A DNA stretch of 64,000 bases. Origin: Adhaeribacter swui (GTDB lineage: Bacteria; Bacteroidota; Bacteroidia; Cytophagales; Hymenobacteraceae). Both the position numbers and the translations under genes were made by a program. The notes below the pieces were generated by a model. The model did not search any database. It was given only the letters and a program-made list of their open reading frames with translations, and was not told the origin of the DNA. The DNA lies in NCBI RefSeq assembly GCF_014217805.1, contig NZ_CP055156.1, positions 3,788,585 through 3,852,584 of the forward strand. Direction: 5' to 3'. The number at the start of each line of letters is the position of its first letter. The first letter of the stretch is position 1. Shown here one piece after another: positions 1 to 9,319 of the stretch.

Positions 1-191
1 GTTAACAACCGAAGCAAAAACGTTCGCAATTTTAATCAAAAATTAATAATAATTGCGAAACCTACAGATGAATAAGGATTAATTAAGTTAAAATTGAGTT
101 ATTTTAATATAATTTGTATTATTTTGGTTCATTGATAAATAAACACTATCTTTACATCGCAATTACAGTGTGTTTATTTAAAACAGGTTAC

Positions 192-530
192 ATGATCGAA
201 GTTAAAACTTTTAGCTTTAGCCTTAGGGTTGCAGAAAATGATCTAACCAACCAACAATGCGAAGGTAAATATTATTTAGTATTATCTTGTGAAAGCCCTT
301 TTGATGTGAATAAGTCTTTTTCTGAAGAATTTTTGACTGATTCGGAGTTAGCGCCCTTTTTTAGCAACTTAGATCTGTTAAAATTTGCTGAAGAAATGGC
401 TACTTTCTGGAGAATCCGGTTGCTGGTAAATCCGAAACTGGATTTAACCCGGTTAGAAGAGTTAGCCGACCTTTGGAATAAAATGTATGAACAGCTCAAG
501 CTGGAATTAACCGGGGTAAAAGCGGCTTAA
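192..530 (+). CDS. Hypothetical protein, 112 aa
   Basis: I do not recognise the family. Starting at the ATG at 192 gives a soluble protein of about 112 residues with no signal peptide or membrane segment. The second half is rich in Leu, Glu and Lys and looks helical (around LDLTRLEELADLWNKMYEQL). A longer frame begins at a TTG at 114, but its first 26 residues are low-quality hydrophobic sequence from an AT-rich leader, so the ATG is preferred. It stands alone, facing away from the minus-strand genes that follow. The base composition rises to the coding norm exactly across this frame, which supports a real gene. Function unknown. Confidence 0.6.
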   Translation: MIEVKTFSFSLRVAENDLTNQQCEGKYYLVLSCESPFDVNKSFSEEFLTDSELAPFFSNLDLLKFAEEMATFWRIRLLVNPKLDLTRLEELADLWNKMYEQLKLELTGVKAA

Positions 531-562
531 GGCAGTAGGGTATTCAATTAATTAAATTATAA

Positions 563-587
563 GCAGTTACGTAAAACACGTAACTGC
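563..587. other. Hairpin downstream of the 112-aa gene
   Basis: A perfect 10-bp inverted repeat (GCAGTTACGT / ACGTAACTGC) with a 5-base loop lies 33 bases after the stop codon. No T-run follows, so it is not a classical intrinsic terminator. It may act as a 3' end stabiliser. Confidence 0.45.
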
Positions 588-784
588 AAATTACGCAACC
601 ATCTTTATTTTTTAGCTCTACTCGTAGCTAGTTTTAAATTTTAAAAATTTCTTCTTACAGCCTTTCCTGGTTTTACTCTGGTTCTAATTCCCTTTACGTC
701 GGTATTTAAAAAAACAGCCTTCATTAGTTTTATTCTCTACTATTTTTTAAAAAAAATTGAAAATTACGCTGCTGATTTTCCGGA

Positions 785-1969
785 TTACTTTTTCATAAAT
801 CCGGCGCCGACTAATTGGCTTGTTTGGGCAACTTTGCTGGGTTGGGCTTTTGCTTTTCTCGCCTTTTTTCTACGTCCCCACCAAATCAGGAAGCCGGTAA
901 CAGGTAAACTTCCGGCGAACAAACTGGCAAAAAAAGCAATAATTTTACCGGGGAGGCCGGCAATGGCTCCCACGTGAATATCATAATTCATGCGCATTAT
1001 TTTATCGGCTACGGTAGCGTTGGCAATTTTCCCGTAAACGTGCGTTACTTCTATTTCTTTTAATGTATGCTGGTCGAAGTACCGGTAATTGGTTTTCCAG
1101 TACGTATCAGTATCGGGGTTAAAAGCTACTTCAATAGAAGATTGCTCATTTTCGGGAATGTGTACTTCCATGCTGCCGGTAATTTTCTGAAACTCGGGTT
1201 GCATGTTTAACCAAAGCTGGTCCATGGGCGAAGTAATTTTATGGACTGGGTTTGTAGGTACTTGAGAAAAACTCTCGTAAAACTCAACCATTGGCTTGCC
1301 CCCGGAGGCAGTCCAGTAAACAGAATTGGCTACCCATTTAAAGCCCATAACCAAACCACTTAGGGCAATAAATAAAATTACCCCGGTAATATAAAAGCCG
1401 AGTACGTTGTGCAAATCGTAGTTTCGGCGGCGCCAGGCAGCGTTCCATTTTATGCTAAATCGTTGTTTGCGGGCCTTCTTGTTTTTGGGCCACCACAGAA
1501 TAATGCCGGTAATTAACATTACTACAAAAATAAGGGTGGCAGAAGCCAATATGGGCTGACCAATAGTAGGAGGTAGCCACAAATAATAATGGCCCATAAT
1601 CATAATCCGGAAGAAATCTTCTTCCATGTTTTTTACCTTTAATACCTCGCCCGTATAAGGGTTTAAATAAGCCAGATAATAGTACTCCGGTTCTAAATTG
1701 TAATAAACTACCTGCGCGGCCCGGTCTTTTTGGTATATTACACTGTGGCCTTTTTTGCCCGGCAGTTGCGCATCGGCAATTTGCTTTAGCCGGCTTGGCG
1801 GTAAAGGTTGCAAAGCGGGTTGGTAATCTACGTAGCGGTAGGCTTGGGTTGCGTTTTCAATTTCGCGCTGAAAAGCTAAAATACAACCCGTAATTGCCAG
1901 GAAAAGAACAATTAGCCCGGAAGCAAAGCCAAGCCATAAATGCAGTTTGCCAACAACTTTTCGCAGCAT
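785..1969 (-). CDS. PepSY-associated TM helix domain protein
   Basis: An inner-membrane protein of 394 residues. The N-terminus (KLHLWLGFASGLIVLFLAITGCILAF) is the typical first helix of the PepSY_TM family. Further membrane segments lie near residues 125-160, 190-215 and 350-375, and periplasmic PepSY-like domains lie between them (ending in a basic WWGRRKKARK tail). Family members usually occur beside TonB-dependent siderophore receptors and are thought to help reduce or release iron at the inner membrane. No receptor is adjacent here, so the iron link is family knowledge only. ATG start; transcribed alone on the minus strand. Confidence 0.85.
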   Translation of the reverse strand: MLRKVVGKLHLWLGFASGLIVLFLAITGCILAFQREIENATQAYRYVDYQPALQPLPPSRLKQIADAQLPGKKGHSVIYQKDRAAQVVYYNLEPEYYYLAYLNPYTGEVLKVKNMEEDFFRIMIMGHYYLWLPPTIGQPILASATLIFVVMLITGIILWWPKNKKARKQRFSIKWNAAWRRRNYDLHNVLGFYITGVILFIALSGLVMGFKWVANSVYWTASGGKPMVEFYESFSQVPTNPVHKITSPMDQLWLNMQPEFQKITGSMEVHIPENEQSSIEVAFNPDTDTYWKTNYRYFDQHTLKEIEVTHVYGKIANATVADKIMRMNYDIHVGAIAGLPGKIIAFFASLFAGSLPVTGFLIWWGRRKKARKAKAQPSKVAQTSQLVGAGFMKK

Positions 1970-2809
1970 ATTTTTTTTAAATTTTAAATTTTTATTTAAG
2001 TGCTTACCAGCAATTCTGTTGTTAAGTTAAACTTGCCGCTCTTCTTTTATAGCTACATTTCTGCGTGGAATCCCAGGTATGATTCCGTGCTCCAGACAGC
2101 ATTTACAAGTAAATCCAGCTTAATTAGTAATTAAAAACGACCTGCATCCTTATATGTATTTTCTGGATTTATTAACCAGAATAAAGTAGCAAATACAAAG
2201 AGGCTTATTTTAATTTTGTTTAGACTAAATTTAAATAGCGTTACAAAAGTAGAAGAGTTTACCTAAAATGCAATACTATTTAGAACATATCTAAATAAAA
2301 TTTGATTGTTTTACCATTAGGTGCGTAGCCGTATGTATTGGGTCGCGGTAAAAAAGTGCTTTGGAGACTTGATATTAAATAGAGAGGAGATAAAATTAGA
2401 AGACAGCAGTTTAATCCGGGATGCAAGAGTTGAACTACTCTGGAAATGAAAATTCTAAAAAAATAAAATGGTAAGGTTTGTAAACAGTTCAAAATCAAGA
2501 AGCTGTTCTATAGGGCAGGTTTACTAGAGTAAAATACGCAATGTTTCTGTATTTTTAAATTTGATAATAAAAAGTACGAATGATAGGTTTTTGCCAACCG
2601 TATTTTTGCGGAGCTATCCGGTATTAGTAGGCTGGACACCATCGAGGGCAATTTTTTAATTTTCTTGTAAAATGTGAAACAGCTCCCATATCTGTTAAAG
2701 ATATAAAACAATTATATCTGGAAAGTTTAGGTAAAAAGCTCCCGGCCTTATTTTAGGAGGGCTAGGGGGTGGTTGTTCTTAAAGCTGTTTAAATATGTAA
2801 AACGACTTC
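1970..2809. other. 840-base intergenic region, no supported gene
   Basis: This AT-rich stretch has an AAATTTTTAAATTT-type palindrome at 1976-1995 next to the start codon of the PepSY gene. Two short minus-strand frames (about 2280-2498 and 2508-2711) have no recognisable domain, skewed residue content and no start context, so I do not call them. No promoter, RNA or repeat could be identified with confidence. Confidence 0.5.
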
Positions 2810-3937
2810 TTACTTTGTTTTTTGCGGGTCTAAATAAATCGTTTTCCCGGTCTTGGCCGATTGACGGGCAGCATCTAAAATCTCGACCACAATCATGTTA
2901 TTAGGTAAGGAAGACAAATCATGAACGGGTTTAATTTTACCTCCTACTACTGCCGTTAAGTACCGGAAAGGATCGTCGTAGGGCGCAGGGCGGGCGGGGG
3001 CCTGGTAAGCCTGGGCGGGCTCATCTGGTTTTAAGCGCAACTGCATTTTGGTATTGTCTATTGTAGTAACGGCGCCGGTTTGGCCGTAAACTTCCATATC
3101 TTTCCGGCCGTAAGGCCAGTTCCAGGAGCCTTGGATAATACCTTGCGCACCCGGATAAGTTACCAAAATAGTGGCTTCATCATCTACTTTGGGGTAAATA
3201 TCGGGTTTTAATTGCTGGGTTACCGCCGTAACTGATATCGGCCGTTGTTCCTGCATCAGCCACGTTATTAAATTAGCGCCGTAACAACCAAAATCTATTA
3301 AAGCGCCGCCGCCATTTTGTACCGGGTCGGTGAGCCAGGCCAGAAACTCCGGGCCAACGCCAATTTCTTTCGGTCCCTGATGCCCATCGTGTACTACCAT
3401 TTTGCGAATGCTACCAATTGCTTTATCGGTGTGTACCAAATCATAGGCTTTGTGATTGCTGCCGTACCAGGTAGTTTCGTAATTGGTTAACAGATGAATG
3501 TTGTGCTTTTTAGCTAAAGCTTCCATTTGCCGGGCATGTTCCAAACTAACGGCCAAAGGTTTTTCTACCATTACATGAATACCCCGCGGCGCACAAGCCT
3601 GCACTACCGCTAAGTGGTTAAAGATTGAATTAAAGGCCGTAATCGCTTCAGGTTTGGTTTTATCCAGCATGGTATTTAAATCGGAATAAACCAGGCTTTT
3701 AGGCAAGTTGTACTTTTTTATATACCGGTCAGCTAGTTCGGCATCCGCTTCGGCAATACCTATAATTTGAATGTCGCCGCGCTTGTGGCTGTCGAATACC
3801 CAGCCTACGTGGCCGTGCACTAATCCGGCAATACCAACCCGCAAAGGTTTAGCGTTGTTAACCTGACTAAAAACCGGAATGCTTTGCAAAAGCCAGGAAA
3901 CTAACAGTACTCCGAAGAATGTGCCGATGGAATTCAT
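2810..3937 (-). CDS. Exported Gfo/Idh/MocA family oxidoreductase
   Basis: An NAD(P)-dependent sugar or cyclitol dehydrogenase-like protein of 375 residues. The ATG at 3937 gives a clean signal peptide (MNSIGTFFGVLLVSWLLQSIPVFSQ); a start at 4015 would put 26 extra residues in front of it, so 3937 is preferred. After the signal comes the Rossmann stretch VGIAGLVHGHVGW, then the family hallmark EKP (in VMVEKPLAV), followed by the C-terminal alpha/beta domain (GGGALIDFGCYGANLITWL). Exported members are common in Bacteroidota glycan-use loci, but the substrate cannot be read from the sequence. Monocistronic on the minus strand; the lepB terminator lies upstream. Confidence 0.88.
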   Translation of the reverse strand: MNSIGTFFGVLLVSWLLQSIPVFSQVNNAKPLRVGIAGLVHGHVGWVFDSHKRGDIQIIGIAEADAELADRYIKKYNLPKSLVYSDLNTMLDKTKPEAITAFNSIFNHLAVVQACAPRGIHVMVEKPLAVSLEHARQMEALAKKHNIHLLTNYETTWYGSNHKAYDLVHTDKAIGSIRKMVVHDGHQGPKEIGVGPEFLAWLTDPVQNGGGALIDFGCYGANLITWLMQEQRPISVTAVTQQLKPDIYPKVDDEATILVTYPGAQGIIQGSWNWPYGRKDMEVYGQTGAVTTIDNTKMQLRLKPDEPAQAYQAPARPAPYDDPFRYLTAVVGGKIKPVHDLSSLPNNMIVVEILDAARQSAKTGKTIYLDPQKTK

Positions 3938-4137
3938 AAGTAAGGATTTAAGAGGCCCGTTTACCATACCTGGTAAATCCGGAAATTTAAAAAAACGGGT
4001 GATGCTTAAGGGCAATCACCTGCATTACTGTCCGTCATTTTATGTGCCAGCAAATTATCATAAATTTTAAAAACCTATAAATTTTAAAAATATTATTTTA
4101 AACAATCGTTGGGTTGTACCATAAGCCAAAAAAGAGA

Positions 4138-4169
4138 AATGCCCGCGTTTTATCAATAACACGGGCATT
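4138..4169 (-). terminator. Probable lepB terminator
   Basis: The inverted repeat AATGCCCG / CGGGCATT encloses a loop containing a TTATTGATAAAA stretch. Read on the minus strand it is followed by a T-rich tail (TTTCTCTTTTTT). It lies about 70 bases after the signal peptidase stop codon. Confidence 0.6.
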
Positions 4170-4241
4170 AAAACTTTTGAAACAGGCGAGAGCAAAAAAT
4201 CTTCGGGTTGATAACCGATAAATAATGCTGCTTCGTGTTAA

Positions 4242-5339
4242 TTATTCAATGGGTTTAAATAACCGGTTCCAACGTACCTTTTCCAGGAAACTGGCATTCG
4301 GGTCAACGGACATCCAAACAAATACGGCTTTTCCTACTATGTGGTCCTCGGGCACAAAGCCCCAATAGCGCGAGTCCTCGGAGTTGTGCCGGTTGTCGCC
4401 CATCATAAAATAGTAGTTTTGTTTAAAAGTATATTGCTGCGCTTCTTTTCCTTCTAAAAACAATTTACCGTCCTGTATTTTGGCGTTAGAATTATGTTCG
4501 TAGGCCGTAATAATCCGGGCGTATAAAGGCAGCGTTTGGGGGGTAATAGCTACCGTGCTGTTTTTTTTAGGTATAAACAAGGGACCATAATTATCGCGGT
4601 TCCATTTAAAAATACGGGGTTCCTGCGGAAATACATCATTCTCTACCTCGCCCGCGGGAGCCATTACGAGCTGCACATTTTTAATAAATTCCAGGGTAGC
4701 CAGGTCTTGGGCTATAGATGGGGTAATGTGCACGGCATAGCCATTTGGTACCGCATAAAAATCGGTTATGTCGCGGTCTAGAAAAAACTGTTTGTCGAGT
4801 TCCCGGTCGGTAGCCAGAAAATACTGAAATTGTTCCTGACTTGGATTGCTGGTAGGCTGACCATTAACGTAAATTTGTCCGTTTTTAATCGCAAAAGAAT
4901 CGCCGGCCATACCTACGCACCGTTTAATGTAATGCGTTTTTAAATCAAAAGGATGTTCATCCTCGGGAGGTAAATTAAAAACGATGGGGTCGTTGCGTTT
5001 TATTTCAGAAAAACCCTGTAAGCGAAAAGAAGGCAAGGTAATGGCATCGGAGTAGGAGGGGATCTTGGTGCTGCCAATGGTTTGGTGGGTTAAAGGCAAT
5101 TGCAAAGGCGTAGCCGGCGTTCGGGAGCCATAATGTAATTTACTCACGAATAAATAATCGCCGGTAAGCAAAGATTTTTCCATCGAAGCCGACGGAATGG
5201 CATAAGCCTCGAAGGTGGCCCACCGGATTAAAGTAGCCGCTACTACGGCAAACATAATAGCATCGGCCCATTCCCGCAGTAAACTTTTTTTATTTAGTTG
5301 TTTTTTAGCTGGTTTTTTATTTTGAAAAATGGCTTTCAT
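4242..5339 (-). CDS. lepB: Signal peptidase I
   Basis: The membrane-anchored Ser/Lys endopeptidase that removes signal peptides from Sec-exported proteins. At 365 residues it is longer than the E. coli enzyme, as is usual in Bacteroidota, because of an insertion between the catalytic boxes. A TM anchor lies at about residues 25-45 (WADAIMFAVVAATLIRWATF). Box B, PSASMEKSL, carries the catalytic Ser at about residue 52. The general-base Lys lies in HYIKRCVGMAGD at about residue 139. The C-terminal box is MGDNRHNSEDSRYWGFVP. ATG start; own terminator downstream; spaced away from the YitT gene, so probably its own unit. Confidence 0.96.
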   Translation of the reverse strand: MKAIFQNKKPAKKQLNKKSLLREWADAIMFAVVAATLIRWATFEAYAIPSASMEKSLLTGDYLFVSKLHYGSRTPATPLQLPLTHQTIGSTKIPSYSDAITLPSFRLQGFSEIKRNDPIVFNLPPEDEHPFDLKTHYIKRCVGMAGDSFAIKNGQIYVNGQPTSNPSQEQFQYFLATDRELDKQFFLDRDITDFYAVPNGYAVHITPSIAQDLATLEFIKNVQLVMAPAGEVENDVFPQEPRIFKWNRDNYGPLFIPKKNSTVAITPQTLPLYARIITAYEHNSNAKIQDGKLFLEGKEAQQYTFKQNYYFMMGDNRHNSEDSRYWGFVPEDHIVGKAVFVWMSVDPNASFLEKVRWNRLFKPIE

Positions 5340-5614
5340 AGTTTTTAAGCTCTTTATATCGTATTTGGGTATATAACTGATTATTAGCGTTTAAATTATG
5401 TTGATTAACCCGGTAGAAATAAAAAAAATTAAAAATTTTTTGGCCCGCAATACCATAAAGCATAACGGCCAAGTAATTTAAGCAGATCTGAGAAAGGCGA
5501 GCCGCCGGACGGGGTTCGGCTAATTACCCATGAATAAAAAGAGGTAAGTGCATTGCCAAACGCCAAAAATTTAAAAAATCTTATTTCTTAAAAACTTCCG
5601 TAATAGGAGCGAGG

Positions 5615-6508
5615 CTAATGCAGAGGTTTCTTTTTAACCATACCACCTTCAGTATCGTCGATGCTGTGTTGAATTAGAAAAGCGTTGGGGTCAATGCGCT
5701 TTACTTCTTTGCGCAAGTCCGGAATCTCGAAACGGGTTACAACGGTAAATACAATATCAATGCTTAAGCTACGGTCGCCGCGTTTGCCAAAGCCGCGCTT
5801 GCCCTGGTAAATGGTTACTCCCCGGCCTAGTTTTTCTGTAATACTTTGGCGAATTTCTTCGCTAAATTCCGAAACAATGGTTACTCCGGTATATTGCTCA
5901 ATCCCCGAAAGTAAAAAATCAATCATTTTGGAAGCCGCAAAATAAGTTAAAATCGAATACATCGCCGATTCGATGCTTAACAAGAAAGCGGCCGCAGTAA
6001 AAATGATAATGTTGAGTAATAAGATAAAATCGCTGACTTTGAGTAATGGGTACTTTTTGCTAACAATTAAAGCGGCAATTTCGGTACCGTCCAGCACTGC
6101 GCCGCCACGCATGGCTAAGCCAATGCCCACCCCAATAAAAACGCCACCAAATACCGCGGTTAATAACTTGTCTGGGGTTATATCGGGAAAATCCACTACC
6201 GCCAGACAAATAGCTAAACCCGCAATGGCGCAGGCACTTTTAATAGAAAAGCGCCAGCCCATTTGCCGGTAACCCAAAATAATAAACGGCAGGTTTATAA
6301 ATAAAATTAGAATATACAGCGGAAAGCCCGAGATTTGCGCCAGCAACATGGAAATGCCGGTTACTCCCCCATCAATAAAATGACTGGAAAGTAAAAAGCC
6401 TTTTAACCCCAAACCTGCCGAAAGAATTCCGCCTATAATTAAAATAAGGTTCTTTGCGTTTTCTGGAAAGGCAGATCCTTTAACAGGGCTTGGTGTTACA
6501 TGAGCCAT
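5615..6508 (-). CDS. YitT family membrane protein (DUF161/DUF2179)
   Basis: A membrane protein of 297 residues. Five to six hydrophobic helices span about residues 20-205, including the family signature FLLSSHFIDGGVTGISMLLA. A C-terminal cytoplasmic DUF2179 domain follows (about 215-285, with GVTIYQGKRGFGKRGD and the VVTRFEIPDLRKEVKRID stretch), which resembles small ligand-binding domains. The molecular role is not established; family members are sometimes annotated as transporters. ATG start 41 bases after the end of the MlaD-like gene upstream, so it could be co-transcribed with the lipid transporter. Confidence 0.9.
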   Translation of the reverse strand: MAHVTPSPVKGSAFPENAKNLILIIGGILSAGLGLKGFLLSSHFIDGGVTGISMLLAQISGFPLYILILFINLPFIILGYRQMGWRFSIKSACAIAGLAICLAVVDFPDITPDKLLTAVFGGVFIGVGIGLAMRGGAVLDGTEIAALIVSKKYPLLKVSDFILLLNIIIFTAAAFLLSIESAMYSILTYFAASKMIDFLLSGIEQYTGVTIVSEFSEEIRQSITEKLGRGVTIYQGKRGFGKRGDRSLSIDIVFTVVTRFEIPDLRKEVKRIDPNAFLIQHSIDDTEGGMVKKKPLH

Positions 6509-6549
6509 AGGTGCTGGGCATTCACTCAGATGCCAAATTTTAAAAATTT

Positions 6550-7575
6550 TTAATTGGCCGGGGCGTTTTCTTTTTGATTAGCGGCTTCTTTTTGCTTGGC
6601 TGCCTCTTTGGCATCGCGCACGGCTTTCCGGCGAAAATACCCTTTTAATAAAAAGTTGTTTTGAACCGCCTTTAACGTTTCATCTAAATCATCGCTACTC
6701 GATTCCAGGTTGGTCATGGTGTTGCGAAGTTGCTCGGCAAAAACCGGGTCGTTTAGCAACACGCTTACCGCATTGGAGTCGCTGTTTACTTTATTACTTA
6801 CTTGTTTTAAGTTATTGGTAATGTCGGTGGCAGAGGCTGTAGCATTCTCAATGTTACTAACCGATCTTTCTAAACGTTTAAATACGGCGGTATCCGTTAA
6901 AAATTTGTTGGCTAAACCGTCCTGGGTATTTAGTTTAGTCGTGAAAGTTGCTAATGCGCCCGCTGCCCGTACCGTGGTAGCCGAAGCTTGTTTTAAATTA
7001 TTTACCACTGCCCGGAAGTTATCGGCCAGTGCCGAATCTTTTAAAATAGCTCCCATGGTACCCTGGCCTTGCACCAACCGGGAACTCAAAGTTTTAAAAT
7101 CCTGCGTAATACCTACCAGGTTTTTATTGTTTTGCTGCAGCGTTTCAACTACATCATCGGTGTCTAAAGGATTTTCGGCCAGTACCCGGTCGCCATCTTC
7201 TACCGGGGCGGCTTGCTGGCTGCCCCCAAACAATACAATAATTTTATTCCCAATTAAGCTTTCGGAGCTTATCCGAGCTTTAGAATCTTTGCGGATGTAC
7301 TGGCGCGTTTTTTCTTCGATGCTTAAGGTTATTTCTACCTGCGATTCGCCGTAAAAATTAATAGCTTTAACCGTGCCAATTTTAACCCCCGAAAACCAAA
7401 CATTGTTACCGGGTTTTAAACCGGCTACATCGTCGAAAACGGCTTTAATGTTAATGCTGTTTACAAACCGCTTTTGCTGGCCACCTAAGAGAAAAACTCC
7501 GCTAATAAAAATTACCAAGGCCAGTAATATAAAAATGCCTACAAGAACGGAACGTTTATTTTCTGATACACTCAT
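6550..7575 (-). CDS. mlaD: MlaD family protein (MCE domain), substrate-binding part of lipid transporter
   Basis: A periplasmic, membrane-anchored lipid carrier of an Mla-type system that moves phospholipids between inner and outer membranes. One N-terminal TM helix (VLVGIFILLALVIFISGVFLLGG) is followed by an MCE domain (about residues 35-115; FDDVAGLKPGNNVWFSGVKIGTV). A long helical region with repeated Asn, Leu and Val heptads follows, and the tail is Lys/Ala/Glu rich. The ATG at 7575 (MSVSENKRS) is preferred over an upstream frame extension beginning at 7617. It is third in the MlaE-MlaF-MlaD order. An AT palindrome covers its stop codon. Confidence 0.9.
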   Translation of the reverse strand: MSVSENKRSVLVGIFILLALVIFISGVFLLGGQQKRFVNSINIKAVFDDVAGLKPGNNVWFSGVKIGTVKAINFYGESQVEITLSIEEKTRQYIRKDSKARISSESLIGNKIIVLFGGSQQAAPVEDGDRVLAENPLDTDDVVETLQQNNKNLVGITQDFKTLSSRLVQGQGTMGAILKDSALADNFRAVVNNLKQASATTVRAAGALATFTTKLNTQDGLANKFLTDTAVFKRLERSVSNIENATASATDITNNLKQVSNKVNSDSNAVSVLLNDPVFAEQLRNTMTNLESSSDDLDETLKAVQNNFLLKGYFRRKAVRDAKEAAKQKEAANQKENAPAN

Positions 7576-7677
7576 TTTAAGTAAGTGATAAATATTTAGT
7601 TTAATAGTGATGAGCAAGGCTCCGGAAGAACGCTCCTCTGATTACCCGCTCTTTTTACTTTTTACAGATTAATAAAG

Positions 7678-8451
7678 TTATTCGATAAAATTATAATCAT
7701 AAAATGCTTTTACCCGATCATCGCCCGCCGCAAATACTTCTTCAAAAGATCCTTCGTACTGGAACTGCCCGTCGAGCAACATAACAATGCGGTCTCCAAC
7801 GGAGCGGGCGCAAGTTAAATCGTGGGTAATAATAATCGACGAGGTATTAAATCTTTTCTGTACACCGTTTATCAGTTTATTTATTTCGATACTGGTAATC
7901 GGGTCTAGGCCGGCCGTAGGTTCGTCGTAAAGCATAATCTCGGGTTTCAGAATCAGCGTACGGGCAATACCAATGCGTTTACGCTGGCCACCCGATAGCT
8001 CTGAAGGCATTTGATTAATCGTATGCGAGAGTTCTACGGCTTCCAAAACTATATTCACGATCCGGTCGATTTCGTGCCGGCTTAAGTTTTTCTGATTCCG
8101 AACCAACGGAAACTCCAGGTTTTCGCGAATGGTCATACTATCGTACAAGGCACTATTCTGAAAAGAAAAGCCAATTTTTAAACGAAGCTGGTCTAATTCT
8201 ACCGAGGTAAGATTATTTAAATCGCTACCTAATACATTTATATCACCTGAATCGGCTTTTAACAAGCCGGCAATTATTTTAATTAAAACTGATTTTCCCG
8301 TGCCAGAGCGGCCCAGTACTACCAGGTTTTCGCCCTGGTACAAGTCCAGATCTACTCCTTTCAGCACATCAAAATCATCAAAAGATTTCTTCAGGTTGCG
8401 GATGGAAATGACCCGGTTGTTTTTATCTATATTCGGATTTATTTTTTTCAT
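7678..8451 (-). CDS. mlaF: ABC transporter ATP-binding protein, MlaF-like
   Basis: The cytoplasmic ATPase of the Mla-type lipid transporter, 257 residues. Visible motifs: Walker A GRSGTGKS (about 47-54), Q-loop SFQNSALYDSMT, signature LSGGQRKR (152-159), Walker B IMLYDEP (172-178), and the switch His in IIITHD. The short linker DSMTIRENLEFPL is characteristic of the MlaF/Ttg2A group. It is 20 bases downstream of the MlaE-like permease and about 100 bases upstream of the MlaD-like gene, so the three probably form one operon. Confidence 0.93.
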   Translation of the reverse strand: MKKINPNIDKNNRVISIRNLKKSFDDFDVLKGVDLDLYQGENLVVLGRSGTGKSVLIKIIAGLLKADSGDINVLGSDLNNLTSVELDQLRLKIGFSFQNSALYDSMTIRENLEFPLVRNQKNLSRHEIDRIVNIVLEAVELSHTINQMPSELSGGQRKRIGIARTLILKPEIMLYDEPTAGLDPITSIEINKLINGVQKRFNTSSIIITHDLTCARSVGDRIVMLLDGQFQYEGSFEEVFAAGDDRVKAFYDYNFIE

Positions 8452-8471
8452 AAATAATGATAACGGCCGAA

Positions 8472-9287
8472 TTACATGGTTCTTAAAGCAGTAATTATTT
8501 GCAGCGAAATTAATTCTTCAATAAAAATCAGGAACATGCCGGTTACTACCGAGGAGTTTGCCGCTTTACCAACCCCTTCGGTTCCTTTCGAAGAATTATA
8601 CCCTTTATAGCAACCAACTACCCCAATGGTAAAACCAAACACAAACGATTTTATAATAGAAGAAAAAATATCTAAAAAGGTAATGGCATTAAACACCTGT
8701 ACGAAATAAGTAGTAAAACTGGTTAACTCGTTTTTATGCACATTTACGTAGGCTCCTAACAATGCTACTAAAACCATATACATCATTAAAGTAGGTACCA
8801 TAAACGTAGTAGCCAATACCCGGCTTACCACTAAAAAGCGAAACGGGTTGGTAGCCGATACTTCCATGGCTTCTATTTGTTCCGTTACTTTCATGGAGCC
8901 AAGTTCGGCTCCAATGCTGGAACCTACCCGGCCCGCCGCAATTAAAGCAGTTACCAAAGGCCCCATAGCCCGCACAATGGCCACCGAGATTAACGCCGGT
9001 AACCACGAGGTAGCCCCAAACTCAGCTAAAGAAACCCGCGACTGATTCGTGAAAACAATACCAATAATAAACCCGGTTAAAGAAATAAGCGGTAACGATT
9101 TAACTCCTATCTCAAAACACTGCTTTATAATTTCTTTGCCTTCATAGGGGGGTAAAAATACTTCTTTAAAAAAGCGGGCAATAAAGCTGTAAATAGAGTA
9201 TAGCTCTAAAAACAAACGGTCTATTCGTTTCGAAACAATGTATTTACGTGGCGATTTATAACCAGGGTTGTCGTTGGTATGGGCCAT
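8472..9287 (-). CDS. mlaE: MlaE family lipid ABC transporter permease
   Basis: An inner-membrane permease of 271 residues, first gene of the operon. It contains the MlaE core: the interfacial N-terminal helix, GFIIGIVFTNQSRVSLAEFGA, the conserved coupling stretch APLVTALIAAGRVGSSIGAELGSM-type sequence (here MGPLVTALIAAGRVG, then KVTEQIEAMEVSATNPFRFLVVSRV), and C-terminal helices with the GCYKGYNSSKG loop. Homologues with MlaF and MlaD move phospholipid or other hydrophobic substrates. ATG start; a -7 promoter box lies about 25 bases upstream. A second, divergent MlaE is encoded at 60464-61192. Confidence 0.93.
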   Translation of the reverse strand: MAHTNDNPGYKSPRKYIVSKRIDRLFLELYSIYSFIARFFKEVFLPPYEGKEIIKQCFEIGVKSLPLISLTGFIIGIVFTNQSRVSLAEFGATSWLPALISVAIVRAMGPLVTALIAAGRVGSSIGAELGSMKVTEQIEAMEVSATNPFRFLVVSRVLATTFMVPTLMMYMVLVALLGAYVNVHKNELTSFTTYFVQVFNAITFLDIFSSIIKSFVFGFTIGVVGCYKGYNSSKGTEGVGKAANSSVVTGMFLIFIEELISLQIITALRTM

Positions 9288-9311
9288 AGGTTGTTAATAC
9301 TGGTTTTGGAG

Positions 9312-9319
9312 CAAAAGTA
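9312..9319 (-). promoter_or_regulatory. Candidate -7 box of the mlaEFD operon
   Basis: On the minus strand this reads TACTTTTG, an exact match to the Bacteroidota -7 consensus TAnnTTTG, 25 bases before the mlaE start codon. No clear -33 TTG lies at the usual distance. Confidence 0.4.

Noticed and set aside
2280-2711. Two short minus-strand frames of 72 and 67 codons in the 1970-2809 gap
   Set aside because: No domain, no start context, and residue content dictated by AT-rich DNA.
5450-5580. GC-richer patch upstream of lepB (GGCGAGCCGCCGGACGGGG) as a possible structured RNA
   Set aside because: It matches no RNase P, SRP, tmRNA or riboswitch core that I can recognise, and no long stem is evident.
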